Notes: generated from the sequence alone by a model not told the origin. A stretch of DNA of 39,714 bases from Paenibacillus sp. A3 (GCF_001399685.1 NZ_JTHN01000261.1:1-39714); one strand, 5' to 3'. Counted from the first letter of the stretch, positions 1-7,093 are shown. A program made the numbers and translations.

Positions 1-574
1 CGGCTTTCCCTTTATTGGCATGCATTTCCTCTTCCCGCTTGATATGCTCGGGAATCACGTTTTTCTCTTTCAGTTCCAATTGATAGTGATGCCAGGATGT
101 ATACGTCAGATAAGTGACGGCAATCAAGCTCAAGAACATCAGAGAAGAAGCGATCGGACGCTTATAAAAGCGTCTTTCTTTCCCCGTATCCAAGAACGGC
201 GCCAGCAACAGCCCGCCGAAGAGGATACCTGGAACGCCGACCGTACCTAGCACCACAAATTGGTTCGAAGTGTACGGGTATTTCAGCAGCTGGTACATAA
301 ACAAGAAGTACCAGTCCGGCATCGGGATGAATTGCGTGTTCGTCGGGTCAGCGGGATAACCGAGCGGAGCCGCTTCGGACATAACCAAGGTCAGAATCCC
401 GACCAGAACGACAACGCCAACCATCCATTCTTTTAATAGAAAGTTCGGAATAAATACTTCCGATTTTCCGGGATAAGCGGAATAATCTTGGGGAATCATC
501 CGTGACGACTTGGCACGTACGCGCGAATCCCCGACGTAAACGATTTTTTCGTCAGTTTTATGACCGTGAGCCAC
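1..574 (-). CDS. qcrC: Menaquinol:cytochrome c reductase cytochrome b/c subunit (QcrC), 3' end missing
   Basis: Third subunit of the membrane quinol:cytochrome c reductase, which passes electrons from menaquinol to cytochrome c and builds proton-motive force. I read 191 residues from a GTG start at 574, preceded by a strong AAGGAGGG Shine-Dalgarno; the frame stays open to the window edge. After a short hydrophilic N-terminus there is a hydrophobic segment (about residues 51-67), the subunit IV-type stretch PMPDWYFLFMYQLLKYP, and two more membrane segments. The C-terminal cytochrome c domain with its CXXCH haem motif, expected for this Gram-positive fusion subunit, would lie outside the window, so it is not seen. 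It follows qcrB by 57 bases in the order qcrA-qcrB-qcrC, as in Bacillus. Confidence 0.93.
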   Translation of the reverse strand, partial: MAHGHKTDEKIVYVGDSRVRAKSSRMIPQDYSAYPGKSEVFIPNFLLKEWMVGVVVLVGILTLVMSEAAPLGYPADPTNTQFIPMPDWYFLFMYQLLKYPYTSNQFVVLGTVGVPGILFGGLLLAPFLDTGKERRFYKRPIASSLMFLSLIAVTYLTYTSWHHYQLELKEKNVIPEHIKREEEMHANKGKA

Positions 575-631
575 GATTCGCCCTCCTTCTCATTTTCTCA
601 TGAATACCGGCTCAGCAGGCCTCACCGGTTC

Positions 632-1303
632 TTACAGCGGACCGGAAATCCCTTGCTTGCGGATCATGAAGAAGTGTCCGGCGAGCAGGGCAAGCAAAGC
701 TCCCGGCAGGAAGAACACGTGCAGAGCAAAGAATCTGGTCAGCGTCTGAGCGCCTACGATCTCGCCGCCCTGCAGAAGCGTCTTGGCATACGGACCGATG
801 AACGGCGCCGATTCGACGATCTTGAGCGTAACGCTTGTTGCGAAATAGGCTTTGTTATCCCAAGGCAACAGGTAACCCGTCAAACCGAGTCCCAACATGA
901 CGAAGAAGATGAGCATACCTACAACCCAGTTCATCTCGCGGGGCGCCTTGTATGAACCCGTAAAGAAAACGCGGAGCGTATGTAAGAACATCATCACGAT
1001 AACTAAGCTGGCTCCCCAGTGGTGCATGCCGCGGACAATAACGCCGAAAGCCACTTTATGCTGCAGGTAATCGACGCTCGCATAGGCATTGATAATATCC
1101 GGCACATAATACATAGTAAGGAACATACCGGACAGGATTTGTATAACTGTGATAAAGAATGTCAACCCGCCAAAGCAATAGACGAATGCGGAGAAGTGGT
1201 GCGCCGGGTTTACGTGCTCCGGTACCTCATGGTCCGCTACGTCCCTCCACATCGGCGTGATATCCAGACGTTCATCAATCCAGTTATAGACACTTTTAAA
1301 CAT
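632..1303 (-). CDS. qcrB: Menaquinol:cytochrome c reductase cytochrome b6 subunit (QcrB)
   Basis: Cytochrome b6-type haem protein, the quinol-oxidising membrane core of the bc complex, 223 residues, the usual length. It starts MFKSVYNWIDERLDI. The conserved Cys in the stretch YCFGG near residue 43 is the one that in Bacillus-type cytochrome b6 attaches an extra haem covalently. The haem-ligand histidine pairs are visible in GMHHWGAS and HTLRVFF in one helix, and in ALHVFFLP and LAGHFFM later. Four transmembrane segments are evident. The ATG is preceded by AAGGAGG, and the gene begins 19 bases after the qcrA stop, so the two are co-transcribed from the promoter upstream of qcrA. Confidence 0.96.
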   Translation of the reverse strand: MFKSVYNWIDERLDITPMWRDVADHEVPEHVNPAHHFSAFVYCFGGLTFFITVIQILSGMFLTMYYVPDIINAYASVDYLQHKVAFGVIVRGMHHWGASLVIVMMFLHTLRVFFTGSYKAPREMNWVVGMLIFFVMLGLGLTGYLLPWDNKAYFATSVTLKIVESAPFIGPYAKTLLQGGEIVGAQTLTRFFALHVFFLPGALLALLAGHFFMIRKQGISGPL

Positions 1304-1322
1304 CTGATGTTACGCCTCCTTA

Positions 1323-1868
1323 TTACACCCGTTTGTTCGGACCGAGCTGACCCAGGTACACAAAGCCCTGTTCGATCTTCACTTCGTATTCGTCGAGCGG
1401 CAGCGGTGCTACGGCCAAATTTTTGCCGTCCGCCGTATAGTGGGCGCCGTGGCAAGGACAGTAATACTGATCCTTAAATTCCGGGCTGCCGTTCCAGTTG
1501 ACCGTACAGCCTAGGTGCTTACACGTCGGATTGAGCGCGAAGACTTTGCCGTCCTGCCCTTTGGAAATCCACGCCTCAAGCTCCGGTTCGCTTTCGTACC
1601 AGCCGTCCACTTGATGTACTTTAAATTTAAAGGATTTCGGCTCGTTCGTTACCTTCGATTCTTCTACAACCTTAACCCATTGAGCCTGAGCTTTAGGCTG
1701 AAGAACCGGATCCACCGCAAACCGAATCATCGGAACCAGCATCCCGGCGCCCATGAAAGCTCCAGCTCCGCCAAGGGTGTAGTTAAGAAACTGGCGTCTG
1801 GACATTTCACGACGCGCCACCGGCTTCTCACCGTGATGCTGCGACTCTTGATTCGAGTGATCGTTCAT
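1323..1868 (-). CDS. qcrA: Menaquinol:cytochrome c reductase Rieske iron-sulfur subunit (QcrA)
   Basis: Rieske [2Fe-2S] subunit that takes electrons from menaquinol, 181 residues. The cluster ligands are plain: C116-x-H118-LG-C121 and C137-P-C139-H140-G. A twin-arginine signal/anchor, SRRQFLNYT at about residues 23-31 followed by a hydrophobic stretch, indicates export by the Tat pathway and membrane anchoring. I chose the ATG at 1868 because AAGGGGGT lies correctly upstream; an in-frame ATG nine codons earlier has no such site. First gene of the qcr operon. In Bacillus subtilis it follows ypiF, and the DUF2487 gene upstream here preserves that order, but a good promoter in the gap suggests qcr can be transcribed alone. 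Confidence 0.96.
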   Translation of the reverse strand: MNDHSNQESQHHGEKPVARREMSRRQFLNYTLGGAGAFMGAGMLVPMIRFAVDPVLQPKAQAQWVKVVEESKVTNEPKSFKFKVHQVDGWYESEPELEAWISKGQDGKVFALNPTCKHLGCTVNWNGSPEFKDQYYCPCHGAHYTADGKNLAVAPLPLDEYEVKIEQGFVYLGQLGPNKRV

Positions 1869-1943
1869 TTTCGTTCTACCCCCTTTTTGCAACATATATC
1901 AGTCGTTCGACATAACTTTACACCATATACTAGGACATAACTA

Positions 1944-1972
1944 ATAATAGCTTACGTCTCTGGGTGCGTCAA
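1944..1972 (-). promoter_or_regulatory. Sigma-A promoter of the qcr operon
   Basis: On the minus strand: -35 TTGACG (1972-1967), a 17-base spacer, -10 TATTAT (1949-1944). Transcription would start near 1937, about 70 bases before the qcrA ATG. I see no convincing operator in the rest of the gap to the DUF2487 gene. Confidence 0.72.
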
Positions 1973-2109
1973 GAATGCAGACAGGCCATTCCGGCGTGTA
2001 ATTCTGGCCGCTGATAACACTGTTAACGAAATTGTCACAACTGCCGGAACACCCTGAAAACGAGGGCTCTTGCATAGAATTTGCATAGTTGCCACAGATC
2101 ATACATGCT

Positions 2110-2562
2110 TCACAACGTTTGCCTTCCGCTCCATAAAGCCGTTAGCTCTTCGGCAGCCCGTCTCTTCGCGTCCGAGGCGGATTGGCGCAGCTCGTCCGGT
2201 GTAAATCGAAGCAAAAGATCCACTTTTCCTTCCAGCTCTTCCGGGTTTAAAACAAGCTCTTCCTCCGATTTGGCCGTCACGATCACCACATACCGGAAGC
2301 CGGCTTCTTTAAGCCTGACACAGGTTTCTCCAAGGAACGTTTCTCCCGAGCCCGACGGAACGAAGTGAATGGCCGGGTAGGTAACGGTCCGGCCTTTAAA
2401 CGGAATCTCCAATAAATCGAGAGCGTCGCGCAGCCGTTCGAGCTCGCTTGCCGCCTGCCAAGGCGCTTCAGTTCCCCGGAGTCCGGTTATCGGCAGCAGG
2501 CACGTGTCCAGGTAAGGACGAAGCTCCTCCCACTGCGTTTCTTGAATTTCGCTGAATTTCAT
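2110..2562 (-). CDS. DUF2487 family protein (YpiF-like)
   Basis: Soluble 150-residue protein of unknown biochemical role. It resembles the DUF2487/YpiF family by its opening (MKFSEIQETQWEELRPYLDT) and, more strongly, by position: in Bacillus ypiF sits directly ahead of qcrABC, as here. The body contains YPAIHFVPSG and VVIVTAKSEEELV, suggesting an alpha/beta fold without catalytic motifs I recognise. The start is the ATG at 2562, preceded by GAAGGTG at normal spacing; a GTG three codons earlier is embedded in that Shine-Dalgarno. It is separated from the IDEAL-domain gene upstream by a clear terminator, so it probably has its own promoter. Confidence 0.75.
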   Translation of the reverse strand: MKFSEIQETQWEELRPYLDTCLLPITGLRGTEAPWQAASELERLRDALDLLEIPFKGRTVTYPAIHFVPSGSGETFLGETCVRLKEAGFRYVVIVTAKSEEELVLNPEELEGKVDLLLRFTPDELRQSASDAKRRAAEELTALWSGRQTL

Positions 2563-2602
2563 AGGTATCACCTTCTTTCCTGATCTTTACTTTAACATAG
2601 AA

Positions 2603-2635
2603 AAAAGACATATGAACGAGCTTCATATGTCTTTT
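2603..2635 (-). terminator. Rho-independent terminator after the IDEAL-domain gene
   Basis: Perfect hairpin AAAGACATATGAA / TTCATATGTCTTT with a 5-base loop, followed on the minus strand by a T-run. The arms are nearly symmetric, so it may also stop plus-strand transcription. Confidence 0.85.
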
Positions 2636-2677
2636 CGCAAAAATGACACGTTTGTGTTCCGGACTGCCTTGAAATCG

Positions 2678-2869
2678 TCATTTCCCCAGAGAGCGCAGCG
2701 CATTGAGTTCGGTCGTTAGGGCAATGAAGGATTGTTCGTCTCCCTTGGCCAGAGCTTGATCGATCTCTTTATATAGAACCTGCTCTTTGTAGTTACGCAG
2801 TGCTTCATCAAGCAACATTTCAGCAAACAAACTCAGCATCATTTCGTTCGTCACATTCATTTTGCCCAT
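2678..2869 (-). CDS. IDEAL domain-containing small protein
   Basis: A 63-residue acidic helical peptide. Its core, LLDEALRNYKEQVLYKEIDQ followed by ALAKGDEQSFIALTTEL, matches the IDEAL domain that ends Bacillus YpiB-type proteins. In Bacillus the domain sits at the C-terminus of YpiB, upstream of ypiF-qcrABC; here it stands alone without the UPF0302 half. The function is unknown; IDEAL proteins are usually thought to be regulatory or protein-binding. The ATG at 2869 has GGAGGT upstream at good spacing, and a terminator follows the stop. Confidence 0.82.
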   Translation of the reverse strand: MGKMNVTNEMMLSLFAEMLLDEALRNYKEQVLYKEIDQALAKGDEQSFIALTTELNALRSLGK

Positions 2870-2922
2870 GAGAACCTACCTCCAAACCGGGTCATGATTA
2901 TTTCGATTCATCCAGCATTCCC

Positions 2923-3435
2923 TTACATCCATTCCTTCCGATATTCCTCGCCCTTTAAGCAGTAGCTTTCCATTGTCCGTTTCATTCGTGCAAGGTCCGG
3001 CTCCTTCAGCTCGCGCACCACTTTAGCCGGGGATCCGAGCGACAGGGTAAACGGGGGAATCGTTTTGTTTTCGGTCACGAGAGAACCCGCTCCTATTAAA
3101 GCATATTCACCGATCACGGCGCCGTTAAGTACAATCGCCCCCATGCCGATTAATGTGCCTTTGCCTACGCGGCACCCGTGAATAATCGCGCCATGTCCGA
3201 CGGAAACCTCGTCTTCGATGATGAGCGGCTGGTCCGTATTAACATGACCGATGCACCCGTCTTGAATGTTGCTTCTTTTTCCGATTCGGATCGGGGCCAA
3301 GTCTCCGCGCAGCACCGTATTGTACCAGATCGTCGCGCCCTCGCCGATTTCCACGTCGCCAATGATCTGCGCGCCCGGTGCGAGAAAAGCGGTAGGATGA
3401 ACCGTAGGGGTAATGCCGTTATAACTGTGAAGCAT
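2923..3435 (-). CDS. Gamma-carbonic-anhydrase family protein (left-handed beta-helix)
   Basis: A 170-residue hexapeptide-repeat protein of the gamma carbonic anhydrase/PaaY/YrdA family. Isoleucine- and valine-rich hexapeptide turns run through about residues 15-130 (AQIIGDVEIGEGATIWYN, then SVGHGAIIHGC). The metal-binding histidines expected of the family can be seen in IGHVN and GHGAIIHGC. Members may hydrate CO2 or act on CoA thioesters; the sequence alone does not decide. I chose the ATG at 3435 because AAAGGAG lies 11 bases upstream; a longer in-frame ORF reaching 3516 has no Shine-Dalgarno and unrelated-looking residues. The Shine-Dalgarno region matches the C/U-rich stretch of the putative small RNA at 6948-7026 over eight bases. 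Confidence 0.88.
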   Translation of the reverse strand: MLHSYNGITPTVHPTAFLAPGAQIIGDVEIGEGATIWYNTVLRGDLAPIRIGKRSNIQDGCIGHVNTDQPLIIEDEVSVGHGAIIHGCRVGKGTLIGMGAIVLNGAVIGEYALIGAGSLVTENKTIPPFTLSLGSPAKVVRELKEPDLARMKRTMESYCLKGEEYRKEWM

Positions 3436-3521
3436 AATTTTCGCCACTCCTTTGGAGCCTGAGCATCCGCTCTTGAATGAACGGATCAGGCGGGTTAAAT
3501 GGAGTGATTGTAGCAAGGGGA

Positions 3522-4649
3522 TTACCGGTTGTCAAATGGCAGCACGATCTTCTCTTCATCCGGCACATAGGTTCCCTCAATAATACTGCTGCCGAGCTTC
3601 GTCACCTGAATGACACGGCCGCCCCGTTCCTCTTCTCCGATCCTGAGCAGTCCCAGATGCATCATCATTTGTACGACACGCTGCTCCAGGATGGAATCGG
3701 GCGTATCGTAATAAAAGGGACGGATCAGCGGTACGAGCGCCCGCTTCACGGAATCGAACGTCACCCAGCCTTTGCACAGACGGTTCAACCATTGAGCGAT
3801 CGATTGCAGGTGAGGAATGGGGCCCTTATAAAGCCTTAACCAGAAACGATACACCTGAACCGGGTCTTCCTTCCCCCCTTCATTGACCCTAGTCAGCCCT
3901 TGCTCCGTCAGCGCAAGCACCTGATGATGCTCTGTGACAAGATCGTTATAGTAGCAATAGTCGTAGATGAAGGAGAAGCGGTTCGGATATTCGCGGAACA
4001 TCCGTCCGTAGCCGAAACGCCAGGCCGTCTTCCCTACCGGTTCCTCCCGCACGGCCAGCCGATCCAGCACCTGCTGAAGACTCCTTTTGTACATCGCGTT
4101 ATCGCTCGTAAGCATCACTTCCTGATCGCGGAGAAAGAGCAGAAAGTTGGCGATGTCGTCCAGAATCAGCTTTTGCTCGTCCCGGTAGACAGGGGGCTCT
4201 TCGGCAGCATCCATCTGCTGCTCGAATCGTTTGGTCAGGGAGGTTACAAACCGGCGCTTCAGATCCGCAGGCACTTGAAACAAATATTTCGTCTGCTGCG
4301 AATGGCCGTTAAACAGCCAGCCTAGCTGCTTGAAGCGGGTAATCGTATCGCGCGGATTCCAAGCCGCATCCGTTTCTTCTTTTTCGAACCGGCTTTGCTG
4401 CACCCGGGCGACCAGCTCTTCCAGACTAAACGATCCCCGCTGATCGAACAGCAGTGAGTTAAGAAACCGGATATCCTGGGTGGACAACGCTCCGATCTGA
4501 CGGTCGAAAATGTCCCTTCGTCCTACGGTTGACAAAATCGATTGAATCAGCTCGTTCTTCGAATGCCCGTTGCACTCGCAGTTGTACGTACCTGCGATGC
4601 GGCTCAACTGGTGAATGTCGGCATAGCTTAACATGTCGGCTAAATTCAT
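3522..4649 (-). CDS. Conserved-looking protein of unknown function, 375 aa
   Basis: I do not recognise this protein with confidence. It is soluble and charged, with no signal peptide or membrane segment. The N-terminal 45 residues (LSYADIHQLSRIAGTYNCEC, then a KNELIQSIL helix) resemble a SAP- or Rho-N-like nucleic-acid-binding helical unit. Later segments, such as the stretch around ALSTQDIRFLNSLLFDQRGS and the one near VTFDSVKRALVPLIRPFYYD, look like winged-helix modules similar to the N-terminal parts of XPB/Ssl2-like helicase-associated proteins. There is no Walker motif, so it is not itself a helicase. The start at 4649 has GGAGGGACG upstream. It is apparently transcribed separately from the histidine phosphatase, which ends in a terminator. 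Confidence 0.7.
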   Translation of the reverse strand: MNLADMLSYADIHQLSRIAGTYNCECNGHSKNELIQSILSTVGRRDIFDRQIGALSTQDIRFLNSLLFDQRGSFSLEELVARVQQSRFEKEETDAAWNPRDTITRFKQLGWLFNGHSQQTKYLFQVPADLKRRFVTSLTKRFEQQMDAAEEPPVYRDEQKLILDDIANFLLFLRDQEVMLTSDNAMYKRSLQQVLDRLAVREEPVGKTAWRFGYGRMFREYPNRFSFIYDYCYYNDLVTEHHQVLALTEQGLTRVNEGGKEDPVQVYRFWLRLYKGPIPHLQSIAQWLNRLCKGWVTFDSVKRALVPLIRPFYYDTPDSILEQRVVQMMMHLGLLRIGEEERGGRVIQVTKLGSSIIEGTYVPDEEKIVLPFDNR

Positions 4650-4756
4650 CCGTTCGTCCCTCCAGAACTTCCCTCCAAAACTTTCTTAGTACCCAGTATG
4701 GGAAAATGTTCTAGATTTAAACGCGGGGTTAAAAGTTTATTTCCGTCCATATAAAA

Positions 4757-4807
4757 AAGCGGCTTTGCACACGTTTCCAAAAAATAGAAATGCATGCAAA
4801 GCCGCTT
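4757..4807 (-). terminator. Rho-independent terminator of the histidine phosphatase gene
   Basis: Thirteen-base perfect stem AAGCGGCTTTGCA / TGCAAAGCCGCTT around a long AT-rich loop, followed on the minus strand by TTTTAT. Confidence 0.85.
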
Positions 4808-4833
4808 CATTTCGGCTCAGTATGATACCTCTC

Positions 4834-5424
4834 TCAAGCTCCTTGTCCAAGCTCCTCGAGATGGATGGTACAATTCAGCAGACGGCACTGCCAGCCTTCC
4901 GGCGTCCGCTCCATGACCGTAAGCGACGTATTGCTCAGATGCTCTTCAAGCTTTCTTCCGATAAATTGCGCCAGCACCGGTGCGATGTATCCGCCATGGC
5001 TGACGAGCAAGATCCGTTTGCCCTGATGCTCGCGGTCTACATCGACGAGAAAGGACGCCCAGCGCGCCAGTAGCTTCTCATCGCTCTCCACGCCTAGATT
5101 CAAGTCTCTCCACTGCTCGCCCCAGCGATCAATGCGTTCCTGCAACGTGGTCCCTTCCAACTCGCCGAACGCCCGCTCCCTCAGCCTGGCATCCAATCCA
5201 AGAAGCGGAGCTCCGGTAAGGCCGGATATCGTAAGAGCCGTTTCTTTAGCCCGAAGCAGATCGCTGGCAATAATGCCGTCCCATGCCTCTCCCGCAAGCC
5301 GCTTTGCCAGCAACTCGGCCTGTGCCCGGCCTACTTCTGCCAAGGGCGTGTCCATCTGCCCCTGCATGCGTCCCGCCAAATTCCATTCCGTTGTCCCGTG
5401 ACGTATAAACCCAAGCGTTAACAT
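4834..5424 (-). CDS. Histidine phosphatase family protein (phosphoglycerate-mutase-like)
   Basis: A 196-residue member of the histidine phosphatase superfamily (GpmB/CobC/PhoE branch). The catalytic RHG motif is at the N-terminus (FIRHGTTEWN), the second conserved histidine is in VSHGGYIAPV, and the acid and arginine residues typical of the pocket appear in LRERAFGELEG. It should remove phosphate from a small phosphorylated metabolite through a phospho-histidine intermediate; which one cannot be told from sequence. Start ATG at 5424 with AAGGAGAG upstream, at slightly long spacing. It is a single gene between two terminators. Confidence 0.9.
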   Translation of the reverse strand: MLTLGFIRHGTTEWNLAGRMQGQMDTPLAEVGRAQAELLAKRLAGEAWDGIIASDLLRAKETALTISGLTGAPLLGLDARLRERAFGELEGTTLQERIDRWGEQWRDLNLGVESDEKLLARWASFLVDVDREHQGKRILLVSHGGYIAPVLAQFIGRKLEEHLSNTSLTVMERTPEGWQCRLLNCTIHLEELGQGA

Positions 5425-5466
5425 TCGTTCGCAGACTCTCCTTTTCTGTCTGATGCAAAAGACAAA

Positions 5467-5485
5467 AGCCCCGGAAACGGGGCCT
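5467..5485 (-). terminator. Terminator of the sigma/anti-sigma operon
   Basis: GC-rich hairpin GCCCCG-GAAA-CGGGGC followed on the minus strand by TTTTGTCTTTT, directly after the anti-sigma stop codon. Confidence 0.82.
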
Positions 5486-5490
5486 TCTCG

Positions 5491-6117
5491 TTATTGACGT
5501 GTGCGCGAAAACCAATTCATGACCAGGAGCGTGCCGGTCAATCCGAATAACGAAACGAAAAGCATATAATCGTTGACCGTACGAATCGGTCCGACCTGGT
5601 ACATGAACGGATCGCTGAACCCGCGCAAGCTTGCTACGGCCGTAGGCATCGCATGCACGTTCATCGAATCCGATTGCCCAGCAACGGCAACGACGGGATC
5701 GTTCATCCGCCCTAAAACCGCGGATTCGTGCGGAGAGCCGGCTTCGTACCGACCGTCGTTCATAAACGAAAAGTAAAAGGTAACCATAAACAAAGCGATA
5801 CAGCAAGCGATCACCGCAGTCAGGTTCCGCCGCAGCTTGTAAGAAAACTGATACAGACGGTCGCCGACGGGAGTGCGCCACGACTCATCCGCATAGATTC
5901 GCTTCATTACGCTGGAAGATACGGAAACCTCGCCGCTATCGAACGTCGTTTCCACCCCGGCTGTGCGGATTAATTCCGTGCTCTCCTGCCATATTTGAAA
6001 TTCTTCAGCGCATGCCGGGCAATTTTGGATATGCTCATCCACCGCAAGCCGATTCGGATCGTCTTCCGGCAGGTCCCAGTATACGCCGAAAAAATCATAA
6101 ACGTCATCGCATTTCAT
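5491..6117 (-). CDS. Putative anti-sigma factor with zinc-finger-type N-terminus
   Basis: A 208-residue membrane protein that probably holds the co-encoded ECF sigma factor inactive at the membrane. The cytoplasmic N-terminus has the ZAS/zf-HC2 signature H29-x3-C33-x2-C36, with C3 upstream as a likely further ligand. A hydrophobic helix at about residues 96-116 is followed by a small external region and a second hydrophobic helix at about 182-202, so both ends should be cytoplasmic. Its ATG overlaps the sigma stop codon (ATGA, bases 6114-6117), a classic translational coupling giving matched amounts. The external loop carries no sensor motif that I know. Confident as an anti-sigma; the signal is unknown. 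Confidence 0.85.
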   Translation of the reverse strand: MKCDDVYDFFGVYWDLPEDDPNRLAVDEHIQNCPACAEEFQIWQESTELIRTAGVETTFDSGEVSVSSSVMKRIYADESWRTPVGDRLYQFSYKLRRNLTAVIACCIALFMVTFYFSFMNDGRYEAGSPHESAVLGRMNDPVVAVAGQSDSMNVHAMPTAVASLRGFSDPFMYQVGPIRTVNDYMLFVSLFGLTGTLLVMNWFSRTRQ

Positions 6118-6707
6118 CGTCGATTCATCTCCTCATACTCCTCAAAGATCGGTTCAAGAAAGTATGGCTCCAGTTGAAGCTTAACACTGGCCCTTGCTCT
6201 GAACAACAAAGACTTGACCGAACTCACTGTTTGTCCGAGGATATTCGCTATCTCTTGATAGTCAAGCTGGTCATACTCTCGCAATATAAGCGCGGAACGC
6301 TGCTTCTCAGGCAAATTATTGATCGCATCGCGAACCATAGTCACCTTTTCATTGCGAAGCACCGTTTGTTCCGGCAATGTTTCCACTGCGGTTTGAGGCG
6401 TGTATCCGCTTTGCTCCAATGAAACCTGGGTGTTCTTATGTTTACGCAGCTCGCTAAGAACCGTATTGCGCGCAATGGTGTAGAGCCAAGTGGAGAAGGT
6501 CGCCTCTACCTCGCGGAACGAATGCAGGCTGCGGTAAGCCTTGTAAAAGGTCTCGTTGCACAAGTCCTCCGCCAGCGATTCCATTTGTGCGCTTTTCAGC
6601 ATATGAAAGATGAATGCCAATATTTTACGTTCGTAGCGGCGCATTAATTCGTCGTATAGTTGGACGTTGCCGTCCTTGATTTCTCTGATCAACTGGGAAT
6701 CGGTCAT
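6114..6707 (-). CDS. RNA polymerase sigma factor, ECF subfamily
   Basis: A 197-residue ECF sigma factor that should redirect RNA polymerase to a small stress or envelope regulon. Region 2 spans about residues 20-90: YDELMRRYERKILAFIFHML, then the AEDLCNETFYKAYRSLHSF helix and the FSTWLYTIARNTVLSELRK helix that contacts the -10. Region 4 spans about 125-180, with the helix-turn-helix LDYQEIANILGQTVSSVKSL. I chose the ATG at 6707 because AAGGAGGG precedes it. The frame stays open upstream to 6890 but that part is lysine-rich and unlike the family. The downstream overlapping anti-sigma gene supports the assignment. An autoregulated promoter is likely but I could not identify one firmly. Confidence 0.93.
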   Translation of the reverse strand: MTDSQLIREIKDGNVQLYDELMRRYERKILAFIFHMLKSAQMESLAEDLCNETFYKAYRSLHSFREVEATFSTWLYTIARNTVLSELRKHKNTQVSLEQSGYTPQTAVETLPEQTVLRNEKVTMVRDAINNLPEKQRSALILREYDQLDYQEIANILGQTVSSVKSLLFRARASVKLQLEPYFLEPIFEEYEEMNRR

Positions 6708-6947
6708 GCGAGTGCGACCCTCCTTGTGATTCCTGCTTACTCCCAGCGATGCTACTTTGTTGTACTGTTGGGGAGTAAAAAAGTTGCGGTCGATTTTAAA
6801 TTTTTTTTTAGAATTGGGGACGATCATATAAGATTCGAGGTAACTAGCCAAAAATCCTGCTTTTCCGACAAGATTCATAACTTTTTCCAAAAACAGGTGT
6901 GCACTTTTACTTCTTTATTGACCCATTTTCTGTATATGCACACCGGC

Positions 6948-6977
6948 AAAAAAAAGACCGCCTGAAATTCAGGCGGT
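6948..6977 (-). terminator. Intrinsic terminator of the small RNA
   Basis: Stem ACCGCCTGA / TCAGGCGGT with a 3-base loop, followed on the minus strand by eight T residues (6955-6948). It is textbook in form and lies far from any coding end. Confidence 0.9.
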
Positions 6978-7026
6978 TGCACAGTGTGCCATTATTCGGA
7001 TAGGAGTGGAGAGAAACCATACTGTA
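6948..7026 (-). ncRNA. Putative catabolite-controlled small RNA
   Basis: This stretch has no plausible gene, yet a near-ideal sigma-A promoter (7032-7060) is followed about 50 bases after its start point by a strong intrinsic terminator. The expected transcript is about 80 nt. Its 5' half is unstructured and C/U-rich (UUUCUCUCCACUCCUAUCC), complementary to Shine-Dalgarno-like GGAGUGGAGAG. A small palindrome GCACAGTGTGC (6979-6989) precedes the terminator stem. One cre site lies in the promoter spacer and a second upstream. This layout resembles CcpA-repressed Gram-positive regulatory RNAs such as Staphylococcus RsaI. The alternative is an attenuated 5' leader of the sigma gene 241 bases downstream, but I see no good antiterminator pairing. 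The 395 bases between tyrA and the sigma gene hold nothing else I can support. Confidence 0.6.
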
Positions 7027-7031
7027 CTTTT

Positions 7032-7060
7032 ATTATATGTATACGTTTACAAAATGTCAA
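7032..7060 (-). promoter_or_regulatory. Consensus sigma-A promoter of the small RNA
   Basis: Minus strand -35 TTGACA (7060-7055), exactly 17 bases, -10 TATAAT (7037-7032). Both hexamers match the consensus completely, the only such promoter I found in the window. Predicted start near 7025-7027. Confidence 0.85.
7038..7052 (-). promoter_or_regulatory. cre operator (CcpA-type) in the promoter spacer
   Basis: Minus-strand TTGTAAACGTATACA fits the Bacillus cre consensus WTGNAANCGNWWNCA at every position and fills the spacer between -35 and -10. CcpA bound here would block polymerase. A different LacI-family regulator could use a similar operator. Confidence 0.65.
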
Positions 7061-7068
7061 TGGTTTTT

Positions 7069-7083
7069 TTGAAAACGGTTTCG
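7069..7083 (+). promoter_or_regulatory. Second cre-like operator upstream of the promoter
   Basis: TTGAAAACGGTTTCG matches the cre consensus with one mismatch (the final base) and lies nine bases upstream of the -35. Two sites near one promoter could bind cooperatively. Confidence 0.45.
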
Positions 7084-7093
7084 ATTTTTTTAG

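Noticed and set aside
6740..6800. Possible autoregulated ECF promoter (GCAACTTTTTT with GTAC 17 bases on)
   Set aside because: The -35 AAC core is present but the -10 fits poorly; not strong enough to list.
6708..6890. In-frame upstream extension of the sigma factor
   Set aside because: No Shine-Dalgarno at 6890, a lysine-rich AT-biased stretch unlike ECF N-termini, while ATG 6707 has AAGGAGGG.
6948..7022. Short ORF (ATGGTTTCTCTC...) within the small RNA
   Set aside because: No Shine-Dalgarno before its ATG, and the frame runs through the terminator stem; the RNA is better read as non-coding.
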